Source of the DNA: Bradyrhizobium erythrophlei
GTDB lineage: Bacteria; Pseudomonadota; Alphaproteobacteria; Rhizobiales; Xanthobacteraceae
Direction of reading: 5' to 3'
Assembly: GCF_900129505.1 (NCBI RefSeq)
Contig: NZ_LT670818.1
Coordinates: forward strand, 2,480,001-2,544,000
Length of the DNA: 64,000 bases
The notes under the pieces are model-generated. The model was not told the origin of the DNA, did no database searches, and saw only the letters and a program-made list of their open reading frames with translations. Made by a program: the position numbers and the translations under genes. Of this stretch, positions 18,764-26,790 are shown one piece after another. The first letter of the stretch is position 1, and each line of letters begins with the position of its first letter.

Positions 18764-20269
18764 ATGGATTTGCAGCTCAGCCCGGCGGTCGATGATAGCG
18801 CGCCCGACAATGCTCACATGTCGGCGCCGGGGAGGCGTAACGGCGATCGCGTCATCGAAACCAGCATTCCCGCGCGTCTCGACGGTTTGCGCTGGAGCGG
18901 CTTTCACACCCGTGTCGTGCTGGCGCTCGGCATCACCTGGATCCTGGATGGGCTCGAGGTCACGCTGGCGGGCGCGCTTTCGGGCGCGCTGAAACAGAGC
19001 CCGGTTTTGCAATTCTCCAATTTCGACGTTGGCCTCGCCAACAGCGCCTATCTGGCGGGCGCGGTATGCGGGGCGCTGGGCTTCGGCTGGCTCACCGACC
19101 GGATCGGGCGCAAGAAACTGTTTTTCATCACGCTCGCGCTCTATCTCGCCGCGACCGCGGCCACCGCTTTGTCCTGGGGCGTCGCGAGCTACGCGCTGTT
19201 TCGGTTTCTCACCGGCGCGGGCATCGGCGGCGAATATACCGCGATCAATTCCACGATCCAGGAGCTGGTGCCGGCGCGCTATCGCGGCTGGACCGACCTC
19301 GTCATCAACGGCAGCTTCTGGATCGGCGCGGCGATGGGCGCGACCTCCGCGATCGTGCTGCTCGATCCGCTGCTGATCGGCCCGGATCTCGGCTGGCGGC
19401 TGGCGTACCTCACTGGCGCCTGTCTCGGCCTCGTCGTCTTCGTGATGCGGATGTGGATTCCCGAAAGTCCGCGCTGGTTGATGATCCACAGCCATCCCGA
19501 ACAGGCGCATGCGGTGGTGGAAGACATCGAACGCTCCGTCAAGGGACACGCGCAGGACCCAGGTCGGCACGCTTGGCCGAAGATAAAACTGCGGATGCGC
19601 GACCACACGCCGCTGCGCGAAGTGGCGCACACGCTGTTTTCGACCTATCGCCGGCGTTCGCTGGTCGGACTGGCGCTGATGATCGCCCAGGCGTTCTTCT
19701 ACAACGCGATCTTCTTCACCTTCGCGCTGGTCCTTACCGACTTCTACGGCATCGCCGCGGACCAGGTCGGATGGTACATCCTCCCCTTCGCCGCGGGTAA
19801 TTTCCTCGGGCCGCTGTTGCTCGGCCGCCTGTTCGACACGCTCGGCCGCCGCGCCATGATCACGCTCACCTATGGCGTGTCCGGCGCGCTCTTGGCGCTG
19901 TCCGGCTATCTGTTCTCGATCGGCGCGTTGAGCGCGCAAGGCCAGACTATTGCATGGATGGTCATCTTTTTCTTCGCTTCCCCGGCCGCAAGCGCGGCCT
20001 ATCTCACCGTGAGCGAAACCTTTCCGCTGGAAGTGCGGGCGCTGGCGATTGCGGTGTTTTATTCGATCGGAACCGGAATTGGAGGCGTGGCCGGCCCGGC
20101 TCTGTTCGGCGCGCTGATCGATACCGGATCGCGCAACAGCGTTTTTGCGGGCTACCTGCTGGGGTCGGCCCTGATGATCGCGGCGGCCGTCATCGCCTGG
20201 CGTTACGCGGTCGCGGCCGAGCGGCAGCCCCTCGAATCGGTTGCACGCCCGCTGGCCTTTGTGGAGTAG
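18764..20269 (+). CDS. MFS transporter (sugar/aromatic acid porter type)
   Basis: A 12-helix major facilitator of about 501 residues. The motif GWLTDRIGRKK follows helix 2, RFLTGAGIGGEYTAI is the helix 4/5 signature, and WIPESPRWLM ends the first half; the central loop is longer than usual. LFDTLGRRAMI repeats the first motif in the second half. Such porters move sugars or organic acids with protons. The ATG at 18764 was chosen over a TTG at 18752. The stop is 6 bases before otsB, so it is likely co-transcribed with the trehalose genes, which hints at a sugar-related or osmotic role (inference). Confidence 0.85.
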   Translation: MDLQLSPAVDDSAPDNAHMSAPGRRNGDRVIETSIPARLDGLRWSGFHTRVVLALGITWILDGLEVTLAGALSGALKQSPVLQFSNFDVGLANSAYLAGAVCGALGFGWLTDRIGRKKLFFITLALYLAATAATALSWGVASYALFRFLTGAGIGGEYTAINSTIQELVPARYRGWTDLVINGSFWIGAAMGATSAIVLLDPLLIGPDLGWRLAYLTGACLGLVVFVMRMWIPESPRWLMIHSHPEQAHAVVEDIERSVKGHAQDPGRHAWPKIKLRMRDHTPLREVAHTLFSTYRRRSLVGLALMIAQAFFYNAIFFTFALVLTDFYGIAADQVGWYILPFAAGNFLGPLLLGRLFDTLGRRAMITLTYGVSGALLALSGYLFSIGALSAQGQTIAWMVIFFFASPAASAAYLTVSETFPLEVRALAIAVFYSIGTGIGGVAGPALFGALIDTGSRNSVFAGYLLGSALMIAAAVIAWRYAVAAERQPLESVARPLAFVE

Positions 20270-20275
20270 AGTGAG

Positions 20276-21118
20276 ATGAACCGGGATTTGGTAGACCAGG
20301 ATGTGGCCGAGGTGCCGTTGCAACAGGATATGCCATCGCCCGACGAAGTGCCGGCGAACTTGACCGCGAGCGAACTGTCACGGCGGCTGGACGAATTCGC
20401 CGTCCTGCTCGATATCGACGGCACGCTGCTCGATCTGGCGCCGACGCCGCGCGAGGTGTGGGTGCCGCCGGGACTCGCGAAAACCCTCAACCGGCTGCTC
20501 GAAAAGACCTCGGGCGCGCTGGCGCTGGTCAGCGGGCGTTCGCTCAACGATATCGACCTGATCTTCGCCCCCGAACAGTTTCCGGCCGTCGGCGGCCACG
20601 GCGCGGAAATGCGACTCATGACGGACAGCGAATCGGTCGCGACCCACGCCCCGCCGATGGACAAGGAATTGAAGCGGCGGCTGGCGGCGATCGCCAAACT
20701 CAGCCCCGGAATCCTGCTGGAGGACAAGGGTTACTCGCTGGCGCTGCATTACCGACTCGCCCCGCACGCCGAAAAGGCGATCTTCGAGGCGGTATCGCTG
20801 ATCAGGGCCGACCTGCCGAACGCGCCGATCGAGGTGTTGCCCGGCAAATGCGTCTGCGAGATCAAGCATTCCGGCTTCAACAAGGCATCGGGCGTCATCG
20901 AACTGATGACGCATCAGCCTTTCAAGGGGCGTCGGCCGATATTCATCGGCGACGACGTCACCGACGAGAGCGTGTTTGCGATCATGCCTGATTTCGACGG
21001 CCTGGCATTTTCCGTCGGCCGGCGCGCGCAAGGCGTCGCCCGCCATTTCGACGAACCGCGCGACGTGCGCGAATGGCTCGCGCGTCTCAGCGGTGGCGAT
21101 ACTGCGGCCGAACGGTGA
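20276..21118 (+). CDS. otsB: Trehalose-6-phosphate phosphatase
   Basis: Removes phosphate from trehalose 6-phosphate to give trehalose. The 280-residue HAD-family protein has the nucleophile motif LLDIDGTLLDLAP (DxDGT at residues 46-50), ALVSGRSLNDID as motif II, and the C-terminal acidic motif FIGDDVTDE. Cap-domain residues (GHGAEMR and KGYSLALHYR) match the OtsB family. It follows the MFS gene by six bases and precedes otsA by about 190 bases; together they form the standard OtsAB route from UDP-glucose and glucose 6-phosphate used in osmotic and desiccation tolerance. Confidence 0.95.
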   Translation: MNRDLVDQDVAEVPLQQDMPSPDEVPANLTASELSRRLDEFAVLLDIDGTLLDLAPTPREVWVPPGLAKTLNRLLEKTSGALALVSGRSLNDIDLIFAPEQFPAVGGHGAEMRLMTDSESVATHAPPMDKELKRRLAAIAKLSPGILLEDKGYSLALHYRLAPHAEKAIFEAVSLIRADLPNAPIEVLPGKCVCEIKHSGFNKASGVIELMTHQPFKGRRPIFIGDDVTDESVFAIMPDFDGLAFSVGRRAQGVARHFDEPRDVREWLARLSGGDTAAER

Positions 21119-21309
21119 AACGGAACTCGAAGAAACGACTCGAGGCGATATCAGTCACCCAAGCTGTCATTAATCCAATGTCGTTTCGTGGTGGAACGGC
21201 CGGGTTCCGCCGCGGCTCAGCCTGAATTTGGTTTCATTTCGTTGAAAGGGTGACGAGGAACCATATTGATGAATGCCAGTTAAATACGCGAGCCATTCAG
21301 GAGGGACCG

Positions 21310-22770
21310 GTGAACCTCGTCGTCGTTTCAAATCGCGTATCCCGGGGCAAGGCCAATGAGCCCATGACAGGTGGGCTTGCCGCTGCGCTTCTGCCGGTGG
21401 TGGAAAAATCCGGCGCGATTTGGGTGGGCTCCTCCGGTCGCGTCCGCGATGGTTCCCAGAAGGAACCGTTTGCCGAAATTGAAGCACTCGGCGCCGGCGC
21501 GCTAGCGATGCTGGATCTGCCGGCAGCGCATTACGGCGGATATTATGAAGGCTTTGCGAATTCGGCATTGTGGCCGGCGTTGCATTCCCGCTCCGACCTG
21601 ATCCGCGCCTCGCAGGAAGATTATCTCAGCTATCGCGAAGTGAACGCCTTCATGGCGCGCGCACTGCTGCGCTTTCAGAAGCCCGACAGCGCGTTCTGGG
21701 TCCAGGATTATCATTTCCTTGCGCTGGGCGCGGAATTGCGCGATCTCGGCGTCACCCAGCCGCTCGGCTTCTTCCTGCATACGCCGTGGCCCGCGCGCGC
21801 CGTCATTGAAGGCGTGCCGCATCATCGCGAATTGATCGAGGCGATGCTGGCCTACGATCTGATCGGATTCCAGACCGGCGATGACTGCGAGAATTTCCTC
21901 GACTATCTCCAATCGGAACTCGCTCTCGAGGTCGCAGACGGCTGCGTCGCCTCGCGCTTCGGCACAACCCGGGTTGCGGTATTTCCGATCGGGATCGATC
22001 CCGAGAAATTCGCACAGCAGGCCGCCAAGGCGCTGTCGCATCCCGACGTGTCGCGGTTGCGGCGCAGCCTGCACGGCGAGAAGCTCGCGATCGGCGTCGA
22101 TCGGCTGGATTATTCCAAGGGGCTGATCAACCGCATCAACGCGTTCGACCGAATGTGGACCACCCAGCCGCAGCTAGCACGTACCGTTTCGCTGCTGCAG
22201 ATCGCAACGCCCTCGCGCGGCGCGATCGAGGCTTACGGCAATTTGCAGAGTGAGCTCGCCAAGCTCGTCAGCGACGTCAACGGCCGCCATGGCGAGGCCG
22301 ACTGGACCCCGATCCGCTATCTCAACAAGGGATTTAGCCAGACCGTCCTGGCGGGGCTTTATCGAACCGCCCAGGTCGGCGTCGTCACGCCGCTGCATGA
22401 CGGCATGAATCTGGTCGCCAAGGAATATGTCGCGGCCCAAAATCCGGCCGATCCCGGCGTGCTGGTGCTGTCGAAATTCGCCGGTGCCGCCAACGAACTG
22501 GACACCGCACTTCTGGTCAATCCCAACGACATCGACGGCATGGCGCGGACCATCGCCACCGCGCTCTCGATGCCCCTGATGGAGCGGTGCATGCGCTGGG
22601 AAGCGATGATGGAGAAGCTCCACGCCAGCACCATCCAGGGATGGTTCGCCGATTTCGTCGACGCCTTGCAGCAGACCCAGAGCGACCCCTGCGGACCAGA
22701 GCCATTGCCCGCGGAGCCGCCTGCGCCGTGGCCGCTGCGCTCGGTCAACAGCGGCGTTCGGTATCACTAG
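21310..22770 (+). CDS. otsA: Trehalose-6-phosphate synthase
   Basis: A GT20 glycosyltransferase of 486 residues that joins glucose from UDP-glucose to glucose 6-phosphate. Recognised segments are VVVSNRVSRGK at the start, TGGLAAALLP, DYHFLALGAELRDLG, FFLHTPWPA, GVDRLDYSKGLINRI with the substrate Arg/Asp, and PLHDGMNLVAKEYVAAQ. The GTG at 21310 has AGGAGGGA six bases upstream, which decides the start against an ATG at 21250. It forms a pathway pair with otsB. Confidence 0.96.
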   Translation: MNLVVVSNRVSRGKANEPMTGGLAAALLPVVEKSGAIWVGSSGRVRDGSQKEPFAEIEALGAGALAMLDLPAAHYGGYYEGFANSALWPALHSRSDLIRASQEDYLSYREVNAFMARALLRFQKPDSAFWVQDYHFLALGAELRDLGVTQPLGFFLHTPWPARAVIEGVPHHRELIEAMLAYDLIGFQTGDDCENFLDYLQSELALEVADGCVASRFGTTRVAVFPIGIDPEKFAQQAAKALSHPDVSRLRRSLHGEKLAIGVDRLDYSKGLINRINAFDRMWTTQPQLARTVSLLQIATPSRGAIEAYGNLQSELAKLVSDVNGRHGEADWTPIRYLNKGFSQTVLAGLYRTAQVGVVTPLHDGMNLVAKEYVAAQNPADPGVLVLSKFAGAANELDTALLVNPNDIDGMARTIATALSMPLMERCMRWEAMMEKLHASTIQGWFADFVDALQQTQSDPCGPEPLPAEPPAPWPLRSVNSGVRYH

Positions 22771-22785
22771 CGTTAGAAAGTCCGG

Positions 22786-23130
22786 CTAATAACAATACGC
22801 GACGCCATTGAGCACAGGGCACCGCGCCTTGTCGGGCGCGCTCGGATTGTCCAGCGGCACAACGCCCTTGCCCTGGCCGACGAACACGCCCTGTCCGACG
22901 ACGACGGAGGATTTATTGCCGATGATGACGCTCGGATGCGGCGACGTCAGGCTGGAGCGGGTGCCGTCGGCCCAGATGATAGCCTGCCCGGAAAAGATCC
23001 CGCGCCGGCCGTCGTCGCAGATGACGTCGGTACCCTGACGGGTACAGGCCTGCGCCAGCGCGGGCGCGGCGCTGCCCGCCAGCATCGCCGACATCAGGAC
23101 CGAAAACGCCAGCGCCCGATCGATGGTCAT
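22786..23130 (-). CDS. Small secreted protein of unknown function
   Basis: The 114-residue product starts with a clear signal peptide (hydrophobic core AFSVLMSAMLAGSAAPALA, cleavage after ALA or AQA). The mature part of about 88 residues has four Cys residues in two pairs, at its start (CTRQGTDVIC) and end (CPVLNGVAYC), likely disulfide-bonded in the periplasm. Glycine/valine-rich SVVVGQGVFVGQG in between suggests beta structure. Convergent with otsA, no recognised domain. Confidence 0.75.
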   Translation of the reverse strand: MTIDRALAFSVLMSAMLAGSAAPALAQACTRQGTDVICDDGRRGIFSGQAIIWADGTRSSLTSPHPSVIIGNKSSVVVGQGVFVGQGKGVVPLDNPSAPDKARCPVLNGVAYCY

Positions 23131-23317
23131 ATTGTCCCTCCGCCCGTTGAATCGCGGCCATATTCTATCGTCGCCGGTAACCGGGTTTCGGTTCAGCCCC
23201 GCGCAAGTTCAAATCCTGGAAAAATTACACAATTTATTCAATAGGTTGCTGAAATATCGACGATCCCGGCCGCACTCACTTGCAAAAGTCGCCATGGCCC
23301 TTCAAGAGGGGGCATCC

Positions 23318-23407
23318 GGAGAGATGGCCGAGTGGCTTAAGGCGCACGCTTGGAAAGCGTGTGTGCGGGAAACCGTACCGTGGGTTCGAATCCCACTCTC
23401 TCCGCCA
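23318..23407 (+). tRNA. tRNA-Ser(GGA)
   Basis: A 90-base class II tRNA. The acceptor stem GGAGAGA pairs with TCTCTCC, followed by G and an encoded CCA. The anticodon arm is CACGC-TTGGAAA-GCGTG, giving anticodon GGA. The long variable arm (GTGCGGGAAACCGTACC) and TTCGAAT T-loop fit tRNA-Ser. Its 3' end is the point at which gene style changes sharply. Confidence 0.97.
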
Positions 23408-24116
23408 GATAAATGTATAAGTACTTGATTTTACGACGTAATTATAAAAAATTCGGTCCAGACGCACAGCCTGACGTACAAACCCAGTAGATTTTTTGTG
23501 GTTCGCCGCCCCACGACAACAAGTGGTCTGAAGCATGTTGTGACTATGTGGTACCTCCGGGCAGCCTGTGCCGTGACAGGGTAGTACACCCCTTTGCCCA
23601 AGCTTGTCGCACGAGGTTGCGACATTGTTGTCGCCATTAATGAACCTTCACTTAATCATCACTTCTCCCCTCATTCCCCCTTCACAGAAAGAATGACGGA
23701 GTTGAAGCTCGGCAATGATCCCGTGGGGGTTGCGAGTTCTCATGAGTTCGATTTCCACCCCGATGATAAGACGAGGAGTGGCAACAATCCATTCCAACCC
23801 CCTCGGACGATGCCAACAGACCGCAGAACAAATTCGATCTGTAACGACCGTGCAGAGGGGGCCGGCAGATTAGCTCGGGCTGAAGCGAGCTCACCCGTCG
23901 TGCCCGGGTCGCGCGGCGATCGGCCGTTGTCATTGCCACCTATGTCACCGGCCACGTCGAGCCTCCCAAGGGCGACTTGGTGCTGTTCTCAGCGAACACT
24001 GGCAGCGGCAAGAAGCTCCGAGGTGATGTTCACTCAAGGCGAGCTTGCGGTCGCTGATCTCTCGCTCGACAGCGCAGCAGCGATCCCGCTGACGTTGTCG
24101 CTAGTCGATCCTGACG

Positions 24117-24215
24117 GGCAGGGGGGGCCAAAACCTTCGCCCCGAAGGACCGGGACCGGTAGCTTAGAAACCTATTTTTTTACGCAAAATTCTCAAACTT
24201 ATTTTTTTGGTGTAC
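24117..24215 (+). repeat. Degenerate AT-tract repeat, copy 1
   Basis: Pattern GGGGGGGCCAAAAC, GGACCGGTAGCTTAGAAACC, then TTTTTTTACGCAAAATTCTC and AAACTTATTTTTTTGGTG. The TTTTTTTACGCAAAATTCTC block and what follows recur almost exactly in the copy at 24705-24850. Further weak copies are near 24270-24330, 24434-24530 and 30625-30720. Confidence 0.7.
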
Positions 24216-24704
24216 CGCGGTTTCGACCGGTCACGACGCCAGGTGGGGCCGTCAAAACTGTATAAAAATATGGTTCGGGACCCGGCTGGTTCGCACGCAA
24301 AATCTCCTATTTTCTAAACCAAAAAACCAACTTGAGTGAGTTGCCTCACCGCCCGCGTCCCCATCTGCGCCGCCGCCGGACCAGCTACCGGCCCTCGACT
24401 TGGCAGCTAGATACGAAGAAGATGCAGGCGGTGGGGGGTGGTCCAATCTCTGGCGAACTGCCGCCTTGCGCACCGGCCCTACTGCCACTCAGGGATTTTT
24501 TTCATAGGCGTAGATTTTTAAGGCCAATTTGGCACTTACGACCAACGGGCTTGGACGATCTCGCCATCACGCGCTTTGCCTGGCAACAGAACCGCAACGA
24601 GCTCAGTGTGTTGTCGGTATTCGGTCGGGTCGGCAAGCTCGTTGCTCTTGCGCTGCTCATGATGCGGCTCAGTTTCGAAGCATTATTTTTCCGCGCATCT
24701 GGTC

Positions 24705-24850
24705 CAGTGAGGGGGATACAAAAACTTAGCGAGGAAGGGCTCGCACCGGCAGGTTAGAACCTCATTTTTTTACGCAAAATTCTCAAACTTATTTTTTTGT
24801 GTGCTTTGGTCCGTCTAGTCAAATCCATGTGGGGGGTGGCCAAAACGCCC
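24705..24850 (+). repeat. Degenerate AT-tract repeat, copy 2
   Basis: Shares with copy 1 the order G-run, CAAAAACTT, GCACCGGCAGGTTAGAACCT, TTTTTTTACGCAAAATTCTC and AAACTTATTTTTTTG, and ends with GGGGGGTGGCCAAAACGCCC. The spacing of blocks is preserved, so this is a true duplication rather than chance AT tracts. Confidence 0.7.
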
Positions 24851-24854
24851 ACAA

Positions 24855-25526
24855 CTATCCTTTGAACAGCACAATATCAAACATCACCACTTTTGAGTCG
24901 GGATCGAACTCTGGAGATGGGTCCAGTAGCCTTGTTATCAGTAATTCCTTCCTTCCTGCACTGTTCAGGATTGGATCCTTCTCATTGTAGGGATCGTTTT
25001 CAAAATACATTTGCGTCACGAGCCTGTCGTGCCGACCGCTCACCTGGAAGTGGATGTGTGCCGGACGGATCAGGTCAGGTCCAGCAGGATAGGCTGCCGG
25101 CTTGATTGTCTTGAATCGATAGCGGCCTTGCGGGTCGGTGGCCAGCACGGCAGAGCCCACGAAGTTCGGGTCGAGCGGTGCCGGATTGGTGTCGTTCGGA
25201 TGTGTGTAGCGCCCGTAAGCATTGGCTTGCCAAACTTCGACCTTCGCGTTGCGAACGGGCTTTCCCGCGAGGTTCAGCACGCGCCCCATCACGTTGAGCA
25301 CCTGTCCATCTGCGTGGCCAGTCCGACCCGGTACTCTGGTCAGATCGAAGTTTCTAGTCAGCTTATTAAGCGGATAGAAGGGCCCAAGGATTTGAGCCGG
25401 TGTCCGCCGCAACGCCACTTCCGCAGCGGTAAGATTGGTTGAAAAGGCCACGCTGGAGCCGGCGAGTACAATGGACATCTTTAGGATCTCGCGGCGGCTG
25501 AGATCACCGATTGAGTAGCTGCCCAT
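24855..25526 (-). CDS. Exported intradiol ring-cleavage dioxygenase-like protein
   Basis: The 223-residue protein has a Tat-like leader (LSRREILKMSIVLAGSSVAF) followed by an intradiol dioxygenase domain. Likely Fe(III) ligands are Tyr104 or Tyr107 in ANAYGRYTHP, Tyr146 in PAAYPAGP, and His157 and His159 in RPAHIHFQVSG. Family members cleave catechols between the hydroxyls; cytosolic ones act in the beta-ketoadipate pathway, while exported versions are poorly understood. All the ligands are present, so it may be active in the periplasm. It stands alone in the island with no transport or muconate-pathway genes. Confidence 0.85.
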   Translation of the reverse strand: MGSYSIGDLSRREILKMSIVLAGSSVAFSTNLTAAEVALRRTPAQILGPFYPLNKLTRNFDLTRVPGRTGHADGQVLNVMGRVLNLAGKPVRNAKVEVWQANAYGRYTHPNDTNPAPLDPNFVGSAVLATDPQGRYRFKTIKPAAYPAGPDLIRPAHIHFQVSGRHDRLVTQMYFENDPYNEKDPILNSAGRKELLITRLLDPSPEFDPDSKVVMFDIVLFKG

Positions 25527-25995
25527 CTGCTCCTCCGAGAAAATTCGACCGATTTTTTCAGGGTGACGCGGTGAACAATAGCATTCCGTGGGGGCTTTCG
25601 GAAATGAAAGCGGCAGGCTCCGCTCGGCATTCTGCCCTCACTCTTCACAACCGCCATGTCCGAATGCACGAAACGGACATGCCGGAGCGGCCTGACGATG
25701 TCTGCTGTTGAGGGTAGAACGGACGTGCCGCGCGAGCCCTGCCACTTCCGATTTTGACCCCCAACGGACATTGGATAATTTTATTATTGCTTCGGTTTGA
25801 ATTTTGGCGGCCACGGCGTTGGCAGCGGTTTGTCTGTTTCCACGACGTAGATGGCAAGCACTTTCGTGCTCTGGTCCCCGACCCCCAACTTCGTGCACAG
25901 CGCCGCGGGTACCGAAATCTAAAGCATAATTTAGTGGCACCGGCGGATTGCGAACCCATGTGAGTGTTACGGCTTCGCCGTTCCAGTGAATCATA
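25527..25995. other. Intergenic region with GTCCG/CGGAC repeat
   Basis: Near 25658-25735 the sequence has GTCCGAATGCACGAAACGGAC and a second arm GTCTGCTGTTGAGGGTAGAA with CGGACGT after it. The latter matches 30541-30570 and weaker forms near 26727-26765. GTCCGAATGCACGAA recurs exactly at 35868-35882. No gene is supported here. Confidence 0.5.
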
Positions 25996-26007
25996 GTGGC
26001 GCTCCCC

Positions 26008-26499
26008 ATGTCTAACACCTCCGCAAAAGTCGCTATCGCATTGTTCATGGTCTTGACCCCACCTGCCGCATCATTTGCGCGAGGGGGCGGACACGGAGGC
26101 GGACACGCGGGGTTTGCGGCAATGGGAGCATTTTCGCGACCCGCCGGTTCGGCGGGTACGGGAAATGTGCCGATCAGTGGTATTCCGCGCGGTCCTGGGA
26201 ACGCTGGTGGAATAAACAATTCTACGGTCGATCCAAGTGGCATAAGCAACGCTGCCAGGATGACAACGCTGCCGCAGCCGCTCATAGAGGCCCCGACGCA
26301 GCCGGGTGGTTCGCGAATTCCGGCCGAACCTCCGGCGATGAACGTACAACAGCAAGCGCTGGGGGAAGAATCCGGGGGACATTCCCAGCCGCGCGGCGAT
26401 CAAGTGCCATCGGAGAAAAACCTGATGAATCCGAACGATCCGGTCAACAAGGAGAACGCGGCGCTCGACCGCAAGCTCGACATTTGCCGTGGTTGCTAA
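26008..26499 (+). CDS. Small secreted Gly/Pro/Asn-rich protein
   Basis: The product of about 163 residues has a signal peptide (KVAIALFMVLTPPAASFA) and a mature part starting with a His/Gly stretch (RGGGHGGGHAG). The rest is rich in Gly, Pro, Asn and Gln and looks disordered, ending in LDRKLDICRGC. No domain is recognised. Starts at 25996 and 26008 are both possible. Codon choice is plausible but less GC-rich than the chromosomal half, which lowers certainty. Confidence 0.5.
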   Translation: MSNTSAKVAIALFMVLTPPAASFARGGGHGGGHAGFAAMGAFSRPAGSAGTGNVPISGIPRGPGNAGGINNSTVDPSGISNAARMTTLPQPLIEAPTQPGGSRIPAEPPAMNVQQQALGEESGGHSQPRGDQVPSEKNLMNPNDPVNKENAALDRKLDICRGC

Positions 26500-26501
26500 A
26501 T

Positions 26502-26678
26502 ATCCGCTCCGCCATCCGGCGCGATCAAATTGGGCGAGATGCAGAAGCTAGAAAGACGGTGGCCCAGCTCCTTGAGATTGAGCCCGATTTCCGAAAATCT
26601 CAATGGGTAGCTCCCAGTGGTCAATGGCAGGCTCAGATGTTTATCGACGGTCTCCGCAAAGCAGGACTTCCAGAGTGA
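26502..26678 (+). pseudogene. C-terminal remnant of an adenylate-cyclase/TPR-type protein
   Basis: Only about 58 codons survive. The reading DAEARKTVAQLLEIEPDF, then FIDGLRKAGLPE before the stop matches the usual tail of rhizobial adenylate/guanylate cyclase proteins with TPR repeats (AAVxxLLEIxPxF ... LRKAGLPE). No catalytic domain or start precedes it. A GTCCG/CGGAC-type repeat follows it at 26727-26765, as after the other module remnants. Confidence 0.6.
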
Positions 26679-26790
26679 GGTTGCCGGACTTCCGGTGTTG
26701 GCATTTTCGGACCTCGCGCGATGTCCGTTCTTAGGTGGCTTTCGGGGGGAAAGCGGACGTAGCACGGGCATCGCATTTTTGTAGCGAATG

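Larger units (their letters stand above)
23408..24854. other. AT-tract-rich region next to the tRNA, no confident gene
   Basis: About 1.45 kb with homopolymer runs and degenerate repeats. One frame of 223 codons at 23594-24265 has no ribosome-binding site and reads through the repeat, so it is not called. A stretch near 23930-24030 in another frame reads VIATYVTGHVEPPKGD and continues with LFSANTGSGKKLRG before a stop, possibly a decayed gene I cannot identify. Confidence 0.5.

Noticed and set aside
23594..24265. 223-codon plus-strand frame after the tRNA
   Set aside because: No ribosome-binding site, runs through an AT-tract repeat, and its product shows no protein-like pattern.
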